A stretch of DNA of 64,000 bases, taken from positions 1-64,000 of the forward strand of contig CAISOB010000013.1 of NCBI GenBank assembly GCA_903886975.1, read 5' to 3'. Made by a program: the position numbers and the translations under genes. The stretch comes from an uncultured beta proteobacterium. GTDB taxonomy: Bacteria; Pseudomonadota; Gammaproteobacteria; Burkholderiales; Rhodocyclaceae. Numbering within the stretch: the stretch's first letter is position 1; every line of letters starts with the position of its first letter. The notes beneath the pieces are model-generated. The model was not told the DNA's origin, did no database searches, and was given only the letters and a program-made list of their open reading frames with translations. Below are positions 1-9,009 of this stretch, one piece after another.

Positions 1-154
1 CGGCCCGCCTCACTTTGGCGTATAGGTCCACTTTGTACATCCTCTCTGCCTTCCTCGATCCATCACAGATCAAAGATTAGGCATCAGGACTGGCTCCCAC
101 TACACCGCCACGTGGCTACCTTTCATTCCGGCATTCACAGCGCTCAGCCGCCGC

Positions 155-640
155 TCATCGTTCGCGCCGGAACAGCAGCCAGACGGCTCCCCCCAACAGC
201 AAGAGAAAACAAAGACCCGACCAGTTGGCGAGCGAAAGTCCGAGAAAGATCCATTCCTTGTTCGTGCAGAAACCGGTGACCATGAACATCGCCGGCCACT
301 GCACCCCGAGCCAGTTGATCAGCCGCTCGGTCAGCGTCGGATCGCCGAAACCACATTCGATCGCCTGTTGCGGCGCGTACTGCATCCAGCTTTGCTGCAG
401 CGCGGCGATCAACCCGCCGCCAGCGCTCATACCAACAAGAACGCACCAAAACTGACGCCAGCCGGGGAAGAGCACGCCGCACAGCGCGAAGAAAGCCAGC
501 ACCATGTAAATGAGGCGTTGCAGATTGCACAGGTGGCAGGGTTGCAAACGCATCACTTCGCCGATGATCAGGCCAGAGGCCAACAGCCCCAGCGCAGCCG
601 CGGCAAGCAGGGCAAAAACGCTGCGCGTCGATAGCCGCAT
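155..640 (-). CDS. dsbB: Disulfide bond formation protein B (DsbB)
   Basis: Inner-membrane quinone reductase that reoxidises periplasmic DsbA. The 161-residue protein has the size and four-helix layout of the family. The first periplasmic loop carries the CHLC redox pair (C35, C38) followed by NLQR. The second loop carries C96 (IECGFGD) and C125 (GFCTNKEW), so all four catalytic cysteines are present. It ends in a short basic cytoplasmic tail. It lies 10 bp downstream of the desaturase gene on the same strand and may be co-transcribed with it. The 154 bases to its left hold no gene I can support. Confidence 0.95.
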   Translation of the reverse strand: MRLSTRSVFALLAAAALGLLASGLIIGEVMRLQPCHLCNLQRLIYMVLAFFALCGVLFPGWRQFWCVLVGMSAGGGLIAALQQSWMQYAPQQAIECGFGDPTLTERLINWLGVQWPAMFMVTGFCTNKEWIFLGLSLANWSGLCFLLLLGGAVWLLFRRER

Positions 641-650
641 GCGGGTCCGA

Positions 651-1814
651 TCAACTCAGCGAATAGCTGCGCAGACGCAGCGACAGCTGCTGCAATTGCT
701 CGACACCGGAATTCTCGGCGCGCTGACACCAGTCCTGCAGGTCCTTAATCAGTTGTTCGCGCGAGGCGGTGGTGCGCGCCCATAGCGCCACCAGTTCTTC
801 GCGCATCGCGTAGGCTGTCTGCAGCGCGCTGCTCTGTTTAAGGAGCTGCTCGAGACGCCCGCGCAAAGCCTCGGGCACGGCGCTAGCGTTGCCCACCAGG
901 CAGCGCTTCAGGCCTCTGAACTGTCGACGGTTGTGACGTCTGGCCGGATCCTGCCGGTACATTTTCTTCAGCGACTTGGCGTAACCGGCAAGAACGTCGT
1001 AGCGGTTGGCGATCACCGCCTGCAAGGTGTCGAAATCGACGGTCGCGCGCAGCGCGCCGACATGCGGCACCGGCGCCAACTTCTTGACCTGAGCCAGACC
1101 GAGCGCGGCCAGAATGCAGATGTACATCCAGCCGAGGTCGAACTCGTACCACTTGTTCGACAGCTTGGCCGAGGTCGCATAGGTGTGGTGGTTGTTGTGC
1201 AGTTCCTCACCGCCAATCAGAATCCCGAACGGAAGAATATTGGTGCTGGCGTCCGGCGTATTGAAATTGCGGTAACCCCAGAAGTGGCCGAGGCCATTCA
1301 CTACGCCGGCCGCCCAGAATGGAATCCAGGCGACCTGCGCGAGCCACATCGCAAAGCCCGCGAGCGGGCCGAACAGCGCCACGTCGATGGCCAGCATGAC
1401 GAGAACGCCGAGTTTCTGATGCGGCGTGTAAAGATGCTTCTCGATCCAGTCGTCCGGTGTCCCATGCCCGTAGCGCTTGAGCGTCTCGGCGTTGTGGGCC
1501 TCCTTGACATAAAGGAAGACGCCGGCCCACAGCACGCGGTTGATGCCATAGATCTGCGGGCTGTGCGGATCGTCCGGCGTTTCGACCTTGGCGTGATGCT
1601 TGCGATGAATCGAAGCCCACTCCTTGGTTCCCATGCCGGTGGTCAGCCACAGCCACAGGCGGAAGAAGTGCGACGGCAGCGGATGCAGATCGAGCGCCCG
1701 GTGCGCCTGGTGCCGGTGCAGGAAGATGGTCACCGCAGCGATCGTCACGTGGGTCAAGCCCAGCGTCACGAGCACATAGGCCCACCACGGCCAATCAACG
1801 ATGCCTGCGTACAT
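651..1814 (-). CDS. Membrane fatty acid desaturase (DesA / delta-9 acyl desaturase type)
   Basis: Di-iron membrane desaturase that introduces a double bond into acyl chains, adjusting membrane fluidity. The three histidine boxes are visible: HRHQAHRALD, HRKHHAK and HNNHH, between hydrophobic helices in the first about 250 of 387 residues. The last about 130 residues (from VDFDTLQAVIANRYDVLAGY) are a soluble helical extension not needed for catalysis; it ends with a WCQRAENSGVEQL-type stretch that recalls the C-terminus of ISL3-type transposases. The start is preceded by GGGTGGAATT, a usable ribosome site. The gene is divergent from the response regulator across a 176 bp intergenic region. Confidence 0.9.
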   Translation of the reverse strand: MYAGIVDWPWWAYVLVTLGLTHVTIAAVTIFLHRHQAHRALDLHPLPSHFFRLWLWLTTGMGTKEWASIHRKHHAKVETPDDPHSPQIYGINRVLWAGVFLYVKEAHNAETLKRYGHGTPDDWIEKHLYTPHQKLGVLVMLAIDVALFGPLAGFAMWLAQVAWIPFWAAGVVNGLGHFWGYRNFNTPDASTNILPFGILIGGEELHNNHHTYATSAKLSNKWYEFDLGWMYICILAALGLAQVKKLAPVPHVGALRATVDFDTLQAVIANRYDVLAGYAKSLKKMYRQDPARRHNRRQFRGLKRCLVGNASAVPEALRGRLEQLLKQSSALQTAYAMREELVALWARTTASREQLIKDLQDWCQRAENSGVEQLQQLSLRLRSYSLS

Positions 1815-1990
1815 AATTCCACCCCCAAATTCAGTTGATAATTCTAAGCTATTTGTAGTAGACAGGGTAAATCTGCGTTCGGTCGTCGCAGCAACAAATA
1901 AAGACAGATTTCAGCGTCGGCTGGCGACGTTCCAGCGCTATTTTTTCACCGGGCGTTTATCGCCGGCCCGCAACCCGTTATCATTGCGAT

Positions 1991-2707
1991 ATGAAAACAC
2001 GCATCCTGCTGGTCGAAGACGACGAGCGCCTCGCCGATCTGACCGCCGAATATCTGCGCAAGAACGATTTCGAAGTCGCCATCGAGGCCCGCGGCGATAC
2101 CGCCGAAGCGCGCATCCTCAAAGACGATCCGGATCTGGTCATTCTTGATGTGATGCTCCCCGGCAAGGACGGCTTTGAAGTCTGCCGCGCCGTGCGCGGC
2201 AGCTACAAGGGCGTCATCCTGATGTTTACGGCGCGCGACGAGGATCTCGACCAGATCCTAGGTCTCGAGCTCGGCGCCGACGACTACATCGCCAAGCCGG
2301 TGCAACCGCGACTGCTGCTGGCGCGCATCAAGGCCCTGCTGCGCCGGGCGCCGGTGCCCGGCGGCGCGGCCGGAGGCAACGGTCCCGACGAAACGGCGCA
2401 GCTCGCTTTCGGCAGTTTCAGCATCAGCCAGGCGACGCGCAGCGCTCATCTCGGCGAAGAAGCGATCGACCTGACGACCGCCGAATTCGATTTGCTCTGG
2501 CTGCTCGCCCGCCACGCCGGCAGCATCCTGTCGCGCGACGACCTGCTGCAGCAATTGCGCGGCATCGGTTTCGACGGTCTCGACCGCTCGATCGACGCCC
2601 GTATCTCCCGTTTGCGCCGCAAGCTCGGCGACGACCCGGAAAACCCGACACGCATCAAGACGGTACGCGGCAAAGGCTATCTGTTCAGCAAGCATGACTG
2701 GCAATAG
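1991..2707 (+). CDS. Two-component response regulator, OmpR/RstA type
   Basis: DNA-binding response regulator of 238 residues. The receiver domain (about 1-120) has the acidic pair E9-D10, the phospho-acceptor D53 in ILDVMLPGKDG, the FTARD threonine switch region and the YIAKPV lysine. A winged-helix OmpR-type effector domain occupies about 135-235 and ends in the usual IKTVRGKGYLF. It overlaps the downstream kinase by 14 bp, so the two are translated as a unit. Of the well-known pairs it most resembles RstA, but the signal is not evident from the sequence. The start has no clear Shine-Dalgarno site; a TATCAT box lies 5 bp upstream of the ATG, so a leaderless message is possible. Confidence 0.93.
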   Translation: MKTRILLVEDDERLADLTAEYLRKNDFEVAIEARGDTAEARILKDDPDLVILDVMLPGKDGFEVCRAVRGSYKGVILMFTARDEDLDQILGLELGADDYIAKPVQPRLLLARIKALLRRAPVPGGAAGGNGPDETAQLAFGSFSISQATRSAHLGEEAIDLTTAEFDLLWLLARHAGSILSRDDLLQQLRGIGFDGLDRSIDARISRLRRKLGDDPENPTRIKTVRGKGYLFSKHDWQ

Positions 2708-4106
2708 CCGCAACAACCGGCTGCTCGACATCCTCGGGCGCTACAAGCCGGCACCGTGGCGCGGCCGTTACAGCCTGTCACGGCTGTTCTTCAATTTCTA
2801 CCTGCTGGTGATGGGCTCCTTCGTGGCCATCGCCTTTTTTGCCGATGTGGTGATTTCGACGGCCGTCAAGGGCATCACCGACGATTACACCAGCCGCTTC
2901 ATGCATGGCACCATCGTCCTCATCGAAGACGAGTTGTTCCGCCGGCCGGCATCGGAGTGGCCGCAGATGATCAAGGTGCTCGACGAGAAGTTCGCCTACA
3001 AGCTCGATATCGTCGATCACTGGACACTCAAGCTGACACCGAAACAGGCCGAGAATCTCGACGCCGGCAGGCTGGCGATCGACGCCGACGGCGACATCCT
3101 TTACCAGCGGCTAAAGCAGACGCCGAAAGTGCTGGTCGTCGGCCCGCTCTCGCCCGACGCCGACCCGAATCGCCCACGCGCGTTGCCGCTCGAGTTGCGC
3201 ATCCGCCTGCTGACCTGGAGCCTGATCGGCTTCTGCCTGGCGATCGCCGTCTGGTTCTGGGTGCGCCCCGTGTGGCGCGACCTCGAAGCCTTGCGCCAGA
3301 CCGCGCGGGCACTCGGCGACGGCCACTTCGAAACGCGCGCCCCGGCCGCGCGCAGCAGCGCCTTCGAACTGCTGACCGAAACCTTGAACGGCATGGCCGA
3401 ACGCATCCAGCGCCTGATCGCCACGCAAAAGGAATTGTCGAGCGCGATCTCGCACGAATTGCGCACGCCCATTGCGCGCCTGCGCTTCGCGCTCGAGATG
3501 CTGGCGGAAACGGCGGAGATCTCAGAAAGAGAGCGCCTGTGGCAAATGATGGAAGTCGATCTCGATGAACTCGATAACCTGATCGACTCGAGCCTGACTT
3601 ACGCCCGCTTCGAGCGCGAACAACCGGAACTGCATTTGACGCCGGTTGAACTTGCACCCTGGCTCGAGGAAAAGCTCAACTCGATGCGTATTCTCGGGCG
3701 GTCGCTGACGATGGCCGTCGACAGCAGCCGGCTCCCGGAAGGACAGCGTGTCGAACTCGACCTGAAGAGCATGCCGTATGCGGTAACCAATCTGCTGCGC
3801 AACGCCATCAAGTACGCACGCACCCGAATTCTGCTCAGCGCGGAAGTCGCGGGCGATCGCATCGTTATTCACGTCGATGACGATGGCATAGGAATTCCGG
3901 AGCCGGAGCGCCAGCGCGTATTCTCGGCCTTTACCCGCCTCGACCGCTCGCGCGATCGCGCAACGGGCGGCCATGGTCTGGGGCTGGCCATCGTCCGGCT
4001 CGTGCTCGAGCAACACGCCGGCACGGTCACCGCCGACGAATCGCCGCTCGGCGGCGCGCGCTTCACCCTCGCCTGGCCCTTGTTACAAAACGTTACGCAA
4101 AGCTGA
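2694..4106 (+). CDS. Sensor histidine kinase, RstB-like
   Basis: Membrane histidine kinase of 470 residues, partner of the overlapping response regulator. One membrane segment lies near residues 35-55 and a second near 170-190 (LLTWSLIGFCLAIAVWFWV), with about 120 periplasmic residues between them as sensor. A HAMP linker follows, then the dimerisation/phosphoacceptor helix with H254 in AISHELRTPIARLRF. The ATPase domain shows the N box (NLLRNAIKYA), the G1 box (VDDDGIGIP) and the G2 box (GGHGLGLAIV). All catalytic motifs look intact. No terminator is obvious after the stop. Confidence 0.93.
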   Translation: MTGNSRNNRLLDILGRYKPAPWRGRYSLSRLFFNFYLLVMGSFVAIAFFADVVISTAVKGITDDYTSRFMHGTIVLIEDELFRRPASEWPQMIKVLDEKFAYKLDIVDHWTLKLTPKQAENLDAGRLAIDADGDILYQRLKQTPKVLVVGPLSPDADPNRPRALPLELRIRLLTWSLIGFCLAIAVWFWVRPVWRDLEALRQTARALGDGHFETRAPAARSSAFELLTETLNGMAERIQRLIATQKELSSAISHELRTPIARLRFALEMLAETAEISERERLWQMMEVDLDELDNLIDSSLTYARFEREQPELHLTPVELAPWLEEKLNSMRILGRSLTMAVDSSRLPEGQRVELDLKSMPYAVTNLLRNAIKYARTRILLSAEVAGDRIVIHVDDDGIGIPEPERQRVFSAFTRLDRSRDRATGGHGLGLAIVRLVLEQHAGTVTADESPLGGARFTLAWPLLQNVTQS

Positions 4107-4332
4107 CGAAGGCGCTCAACACAGACCGCGCGACTGCGACTAAGCTTCTTCTCCCGGCGGCGTCTAACGGAAAAAAGTTCGCTATGTCTGCAGTCAAGTC
4201 GATACGAATGATCATTGTCTCCGACGCTGCCGCCGCGCCCGCCAAGCCCCCTTCCCAAGTTGACTCAATCCCCCGCATGCATCGTGCTGAGCGCGACCGG
4301 GGCGCGACGCCGCGAACGAAGGTGGCTTGCGC

Positions 4333-4542
4333 GTGAATTTGCCTCCCCACACGACATTCCCGCTGGCCGAAGGCCTCGGCATCTTCGTCGGTATCGTCGC
4401 CTGGGATTTGCTCGTTGACGGACATATGGCAATTTTCCGCTCGGTACTGATCGCCGTGTTTTGCTCGCTGGTTTGGTTTGCTATCCGCCACTGGCGGGGG
4501 AAAGTACGCGATCAGCATCGTCACGAAAGCGACGTGACTTGA
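4333..4542 (+). CDS. Small two-helix membrane protein, unknown
   Basis: A 69-residue hydrophobic protein starting at GTG, with GAAGGTGG upstream as a plausible ribosome site. Two hydrophobic stretches (about residues 10-30 and 35-55) are followed by a charged tail (RHWRGKVRDQHRHESD), which suggests a small inner-membrane protein with a cytoplasmic C-terminus. I do not recognise a family. It stands alone downstream of the kinase gene and is followed at 4714 by a strong rho-independent terminator on the same strand, which supports real transcription. Shortness keeps confidence moderate. Confidence 0.5.
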   Translation: MNLPPHTTFPLAEGLGIFVGIVAWDLLVDGHMAIFRSVLIAVFCSLVWFAIRHWRGKVRDQHRHESDVT

Positions 4543-4713
4543 ACCTGAGCATTGCTCCGCAAGCCTTTGTGGCCTGTTACACACGGTGACGCAATTACCG
4601 AACAAGCACAACAGACATGCCGCGTCCATATCCTTAGACTGCAATTGTTGCTTCAGCGTCCCCCGCTGGCAATGTTTGACCCTCCCTGACCCATCGCCAA
4701 TGATGGGACTTTG

Positions 4714-4745
4714 AATCCCGCGCCGTAAGGCGTGGGATTTTTTTT
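4714..4745 (+). terminator. Rho-independent terminator
   Basis: An 11-base stem (AATCCCGCGCC / GGCGTGGGATT, one G-T pair) with a GTAA loop is followed by an eight-T run. It ends transcription from the left, either of the small membrane protein or of a short RNA encoded in 4543-4713. A second hairpin, CCCATC-GCCAA-TGATGGG, lies just upstream (about 4690-4707). Confidence 0.85.
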
Positions 4746-4774
4746 GCCTGTGTCGGCGCGGACGGGACGGGCGA

Positions 4775-6067
4775 TCAGGCGGATACGCTCCGTTCGACGA
4801 TGCGTATGTCGCGCTGCGGGAAGGGAATCTCGACGCCGTTTTCGCTGAAGGCTTTCCAGATCGCCAAGCTGACGTCTGAACACACGTTGCCCGTGCCGGC
4901 TTCGGGATCGCTGATCCAGAAACCGAGTTCGAGGTTGATGCCATTGTCGGCAAAGGCCTTGCAAAGAACCATGGGCGTCGGATCGGCGAGGACCCGCGCA
5001 TGACTTCGCGCCGCCGTTACCATGAGCCGCATGGCCTGTTCAAGATCGGTGCGGTAGGCCACCTGCAGCGCGACCGCGAGACGCACCCGGGTATCGGTGA
5101 ACGACTGATTTCTGATGATGTTGGATACCAGATATTCGTTCGGGACGATCACCTCGACGCCGGAGAGCATGCGCACGACCGTATAGCGCGTGGTGATCTG
5201 CGTAACGACGCCGGAAGTCGCGTCATCCAGAATGATCAGGTTGCCGATGCGGATCGAGCGATCGAGCAGAATGATGAATCCGCTGACATAATTGCTGGCG
5301 ATCTTTTGCAGCCCGAAGCCGAGACCGACCGCCAGCGCGCCGCCGAAAACCGACAGCGCTGTCACGTCGATGCCAACCAGCGACAGGCTCAGCAGCAAGG
5401 CGAGCACCGAAAGCAGCGCCTTGGTCAGACGCGCCAGCACAACGCGGACATTGGCGTCCATCTGCTCGGCGGCGGTCAGCCGGGTCTCGACCAGGCCGGC
5501 CACCCACAAGGCGACGAGCAGCGTCGCCAGGACCGTCACCGCGCCGTGCAGCAGGATCCAAAGATCGAGCTTCTGCTTGCCGACGGTGAAATCGACTTCC
5601 TCGAGCAGCGCGATCAGCGGCTGCGCCAGACCGACAATGTAGATCGCCAGGCATAGCCAGACGGCAATCGCGACGAAGCGCTCGGACGCCGCCAGCCAGC
5701 CGCTAGCCGAAAAGGCACGGCGCAGCATGTAGACCGTCGCCCGCACCAGCGCCATCGACAGCAGCAGCGGCACCGCCAGGTTGAGGAGACCGACATGACC
5801 CCAATTCTTCAGCGCCGTGCGCGCGAGGAGGACGAGCAGCAGGGCGATCAGCGGAAAGGCAAGGCGCCGCACGCCGGCGGCGCCGAAAGATTGCAGGCTG
5901 CTGCGATCAGCGGCCACCTGGCCATGTTCGTGCTGACGCAGCCGGCGGGCGAGCCACCAAGCGAACGCCAGACTCAGCGCCAGCGTGATGACCTGCCAGT
6001 GGATGTCCGGCTGTTGAATTTCGCGCCACAACTGGGCCAGTAGCGCAAACATCTCGTTCTCGTTCAT
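4775..6067 (-). CDS. Mechanosensitive ion channel, MscS family
   Basis: Tension-gated channel of 430 residues that releases solutes on osmotic downshock. The N-terminal half contains four or five hydrophobic helices. The pore helix is Gly/Ala-rich (FGGALAVGLGFGLQKIASNY), followed by the conserved SGFIILLDRSIRIGN and the beta domain (VTQITTRYTVVRMLSGVEVIVPN). The C-terminal alpha/beta cage ends in IPFPQRDI, typical of the family. It is longer than E. coli MscS because of extra N-terminal helices. The start overlaps the upstream RsmB-type gene by 4 bp, so it is the last gene of a minus-strand operon. Confidence 0.93.
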   Translation of the reverse strand: MNENEMFALLAQLWREIQQPDIHWQVITLALSLAFAWWLARRLRQHEHGQVAADRSSLQSFGAAGVRRLAFPLIALLLVLLARTALKNWGHVGLLNLAVPLLLSMALVRATVYMLRRAFSASGWLAASERFVAIAVWLCLAIYIVGLAQPLIALLEEVDFTVGKQKLDLWILLHGAVTVLATLLVALWVAGLVETRLTAAEQMDANVRVVLARLTKALLSVLALLLSLSLVGIDVTALSVFGGALAVGLGFGLQKIASNYVSGFIILLDRSIRIGNLIILDDATSGVVTQITTRYTVVRMLSGVEVIVPNEYLVSNIIRNQSFTDTRVRLAVALQVAYRTDLEQAMRLMVTAARSHARVLADPTPMVLCKAFADNGINLELGFWISDPEAGTGNVCSDVSLAIWKAFSENGVEIPFPQRDIRIVERSVSA

Positions 6068-7344
6068 CGGCGCTCCATCACGGCGGCAAAAAAGCCATCG
6101 GTACCATGGCGATGCGGCAGCAGGCGCAAGCGCTCGCCGCCATCCCGAATTCCATCACCCGCACAATCAATTTCGATTTCCTGCTGGCGCAACACCTCGG
6201 CCGCCGACAGCGAAACGAATTCCGGATGCGCTGCGAGAAAGGCCGCAACAATCGCCTCGTTTTCAGCGTCGAGCAGACTGCAAGTGGCATAGACGAGGCG
6301 GCCGCCCTTCTTCACCAGTCCCGCTGCGGCACGCAGGATCGCCGCCTGCTTGAGCGTGAGTTCGGCGACCGACTCGGGACTTTGCCGCCATTTGAGATCG
6401 GGGTTGCGGCGCAGGGTACCGAGTCCGGAACACGGCGCATCGACGAGAACGCGGTCGAGCTTGCCGGCGAGGCGCTTGATCTTGATGTCGTTCTCCGATT
6501 CGATGCGCGCCGGATGCACGTTGGACAGGCCCGAGCGCGCGAGGCGCGGCTTGAGCTTGGCCAGGCGCTTCTCGGCCACGTCGAAAGCGTAGAGCCGGCC
6601 CTGCGAGCGCATCAGCGCGCCAAGCAGCAGCGTCTTGCCGCCGGCGCCGGCGCAAAAATCGGCGACCATCTCGCCGCGCTTCGGTTGCAGCAGAAAGCCA
6701 AGCAACTGGCTGCCCTCGTCCTGGACTTCGAAACTGCCGTCGACAAACAAGGGGTGGCGCGACAGCGCCGGCTTGCCGTGCAAGCGGATGCCGAGCGGCG
6801 AATACAGGCAGGCCTCAGCCGGGATGTCGTCGGCGGTGAGGCGGGCGAGCAACTCGGCGCGCGTCGTCTTGAGCGGATTGACGCGCAGGTCGAGCGGCGC
6901 CGGCTGGGTGAGGCCGGCGGCCAGCGCCGCAAGTTGCACGGCATCGAACTGCGCGCTCAAGGTCTCGTAGAGCCAGTCGGGCAAATCGAGGCGTACCGCC
7001 GGCGGCAGGTCCTCGAGCTTGACCGCCTTGGCCTGCGCCAGCCATTTGCCTTCGACCTCGTTCAACACCGCATCGAGTTCGCGCCGGTTCATGCCCTGCA
7101 CGCAGGCCAGGGCAGCGAGCAGCAAACGCCGTGCGCTGGCGTCGGCCAGGCATCTTGCCGCGAGGCTGCGCTTGCGCCGCAGCACGCAATAAACGGTTTC
7201 GGCGATGAAGCCGCGATCGGCATGCCCGAGCTCGCGATGCTGGCGGAAGTAGCGCGAAACGACGAGGTCGGCGGGAAAGGTCAAGCGCAACAATTCGGAC
7301 AGCAGCGCTTCGGTATGTTTGAACAGGATAGGGCTAAAGCGCAT
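6064..7344 (-). CDS. RsmB/NOP-family rRNA cytosine-C5 methyltransferase
   Basis: SAM-dependent RNA m5C methyltransferase of 426 residues, probably acting on 16S rRNA. The catalytic domain shows the SAM-binding region (VADFCAGAGGKTLLLGA), motif IV DAPCSGLGTLRRNPDLKW with its releasing cysteine, and motif VI YATCSLLDAENE with the nucleophile cysteine. The N-terminal about 150 residues form the helical RNA-binding part. Its stop overlaps the mscS start by 4 bp and its ATG overlaps the DUF3108 stop by one base (TGATG), indicating translational coupling on both sides. The family is clear; assignment to position 967 of 16S rRNA is inference. Confidence 0.88.
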   Translation of the reverse strand: MRFSPILFKHTEALLSELLRLTFPADLVVSRYFRQHRELGHADRGFIAETVYCVLRRKRSLAARCLADASARRLLLAALACVQGMNRRELDAVLNEVEGKWLAQAKAVKLEDLPPAVRLDLPDWLYETLSAQFDAVQLAALAAGLTQPAPLDLRVNPLKTTRAELLARLTADDIPAEACLYSPLGIRLHGKPALSRHPLFVDGSFEVQDEGSQLLGFLLQPKRGEMVADFCAGAGGKTLLLGALMRSQGRLYAFDVAEKRLAKLKPRLARSGLSNVHPARIESENDIKIKRLAGKLDRVLVDAPCSGLGTLRRNPDLKWRQSPESVAELTLKQAAILRAAAGLVKKGGRLVYATCSLLDAENEAIVAAFLAAHPEFVSLSAAEVLRQQEIEIDCAGDGIRDGGERLRLLPHRHGTDGFFAAVMERR

Positions 7345-8345
7345 CAGGGCGGACTCAGTTGGATTTGCGTGGCGACCTGGACGAAGCTATCGCCCTTGAC
7401 ATCGACATGACGAATTTTAACCGGCAACAGCAGATAATCGTAAGCCAGCCAGAGTTCAGTGGTGTTATCGCCGGGCGCACGCAGGTGCACGGTGCGCAGG
7501 GTGCCCGCCGGCACCTCGATTTCCTCGTCGCCGATTACTTCCAGACGATAGACGCCGTACTTCTTGCCGGTAGCGATCGGCAGTGCGCTGCCGGCGCCGA
7601 GAAAAGGCAGGTAGCCGAGCTGGTAGTTGAACGACAGCAGATCTTGAGCGCCATACGCGAGCGCCTGTTCGGCGCGGTCGCCGACGCGCACTTTCATGCT
7701 CGTCCAATCGAAGCTGGCCTGTTCTCCGCTTTCCTTGCCGTTGCGCCGGATGACAAAGGAATCCGGGCGCAGACCGTTCTCGCCGATCGTGCCGCGGCTC
7801 TCCATCTCGATGCGGATCGCTTTGAACAGCCACACCAGCCCTGTCGATTCGACAACCGAGTGCAATCGATAGCGGCCGTCGTCGATCTCCCACTCCTGCA
7901 GCGAATAACCGATCTCGAAATTCGAATCGCCGCGATCGACGCGGTAACGGATCATTCCGCGTGGTGGCAGGCGCGGCGCGGCGGGCGCCGATTCAGGTGC
8001 CTCCGGCGCTGCCTCGGCCTCGACCGACGGCGGCTCCGCAGGCGCCTCTTGCGCCACGGCTGGCGGCAATTCGGGCGCTCCCGGCGACGGCGACTCTTCC
8101 GGCAAGGCCGGCGCCGGCACGGGACTGGCCGGCGCTTCGGCCTTGCGGCGCGGCGCTTTGGGCCGGGCTGGCTGTTTCGGCACGGGTGCGGCCTCGACGC
8201 GCGCTTGCGGCGGCGGCAGTGGCCTGATCTCGGCGAGAATAGTCGACGTTTCGGGTTCGGTCGACAAGTCGAAATCGGGCCCGAACAGCGCGGCGGCGTG
8301 CAGGCCGAGCGAAACGACAAAGGCGATGATCAGCGGGAGCGGCAT
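7344..8345 (-). CDS. DUF3108-domain protein with membrane anchor and Pro/Ala-rich linker
   Basis: A 333-residue envelope protein. A single N-terminal membrane segment (PLPLIIAFVVSLGLHAAALF) is followed by about 100 residues rich in Pro, Ala and Glu, a TonB-like periplasm-spanning linker, and then by a DUF3108-type beta-rich domain of about 210 residues (starting near MIRYRVDRGDSNFEIGYS, ending near YDYLLLPVKIRHVDVKGDSF). I chose the ATG at 8345 because GTAAAGG sits just upstream and an earlier start would run into purN. In betaproteobacteria this family often follows purN. The molecular function is unknown. Confidence 0.82.
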   Translation of the reverse strand: MPLPLIIAFVVSLGLHAAALFGPDFDLSTEPETSTILAEIRPLPPPQARVEAAPVPKQPARPKAPRRKAEAPASPVPAPALPEESPSPGAPELPPAVAQEAPAEPPSVEAEAAPEAPESAPAAPRLPPRGMIRYRVDRGDSNFEIGYSLQEWEIDDGRYRLHSVVESTGLVWLFKAIRIEMESRGTIGENGLRPDSFVIRRNGKESGEQASFDWTSMKVRVGDRAEQALAYGAQDLLSFNYQLGYLPFLGAGSALPIATGKKYGVYRLEVIGDEEIEVPAGTLRTVHLRAPGDNTTELWLAYDYLLLPVKIRHVDVKGDSFVQVATQIQLSPP

Positions 8346-8361
8346 GCGGCCTTTACGGCGA

Positions 8362-9009
8362 TTATTGCGCCAATGGCGACACAAGGACGCCGGCAGCATC
8401 CTGCGCGGCGTCGAACTCGACACGGTTGCCAGTCAGGCGCAAGCGTCCCTCGACGAGCCAGCGTATGGCAAGCGGATAAATCGCATGCTCCTGCGCAAGC
8501 ACCCGGGCGGCCAGGCTATCCTCGTCGTCGCCGTCGAGCACCGGCACCGCTGCCTGCACGATGATCGGACCGTGGTCGAGCGCCGGGGTGACGAAATGGA
8601 CCGTGCAGCCGTGCACCCGCACGCCTTCGGCGAGCGCGCGACGATGCGTGTGCAGCCCCTGGAAAGACGGCAGGAGCGACGGATGGATATTGATGAGGCG
8701 CCCGGCGAAGCGGCGCACGAAACCGTCGCTCAGCACGCGCATGAAGCCCGCCAGGACAATGAGATCGGGCGCGTAGCCGTCAATGGTTTCGGCCAGCGCC
8801 GCATCGAAGGTCTCACGATCGGCGTATTGGCCGTGATCAACGACGCGCGTCGCCACGCTCCTGGCAGCCGCGACCTTCAGCCCCGCCGCATCGAGGCGAT
8901 TGGCCAGCACGGCGGCCACGCGTACCGGCAGCGATCCGCTGGCAACGGCGTCGAGCAGCGCCTCCATGTTGCTGCCGCGGCCGGAGATGAGTATGACGAT
9001 GGACTTCAT
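8362..9009 (-). CDS. purN: Phosphoribosylglycinamide formyltransferase (GAR transformylase)
   Basis: Transfers a formyl group from 10-formyl-THF to GAR in step 3 of de novo purine synthesis. The 215-residue protein begins with the phosphate loop VILISGRGSNMEALL. It has the catalytic NIHPSLLPSFQGLH segment (Asn and His) and the CTVHFVTPALDHGPII segment with the catalytic Asp. The start overlaps the upstream lipoprotein stop by 4 bp (ATGA) and the DUF3108 gene starts 16 bp downstream. purM lies about 16 kb away, so the purine genes are dispersed. Confidence 0.96.
   Translation of the reverse strand: MKSIVILISGRGSNMEALLDAVASGSLPVRVAAVLANRLDAAGLKVAAARSVATRVVDHGQYADRETFDAALAETIDGYAPDLIVLAGFMRVLSDGFVRRFAGRLINIHPSLLPSFQGLHTHRRALAEGVRVHGCTVHFVTPALDHGPIIVQAAVPVLDGDDEDSLAARVLAQEHAIYPLAIRWLVEGRLRLTGNRVEFDAAQDAAGVLVSPLAQ

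Noticed and set aside
1..154. Possible end of a plus-strand gene at the left edge (a few codons ending TAG at about base 25)
   Set aside because: Only about eight codons are visible and no family can be judged.
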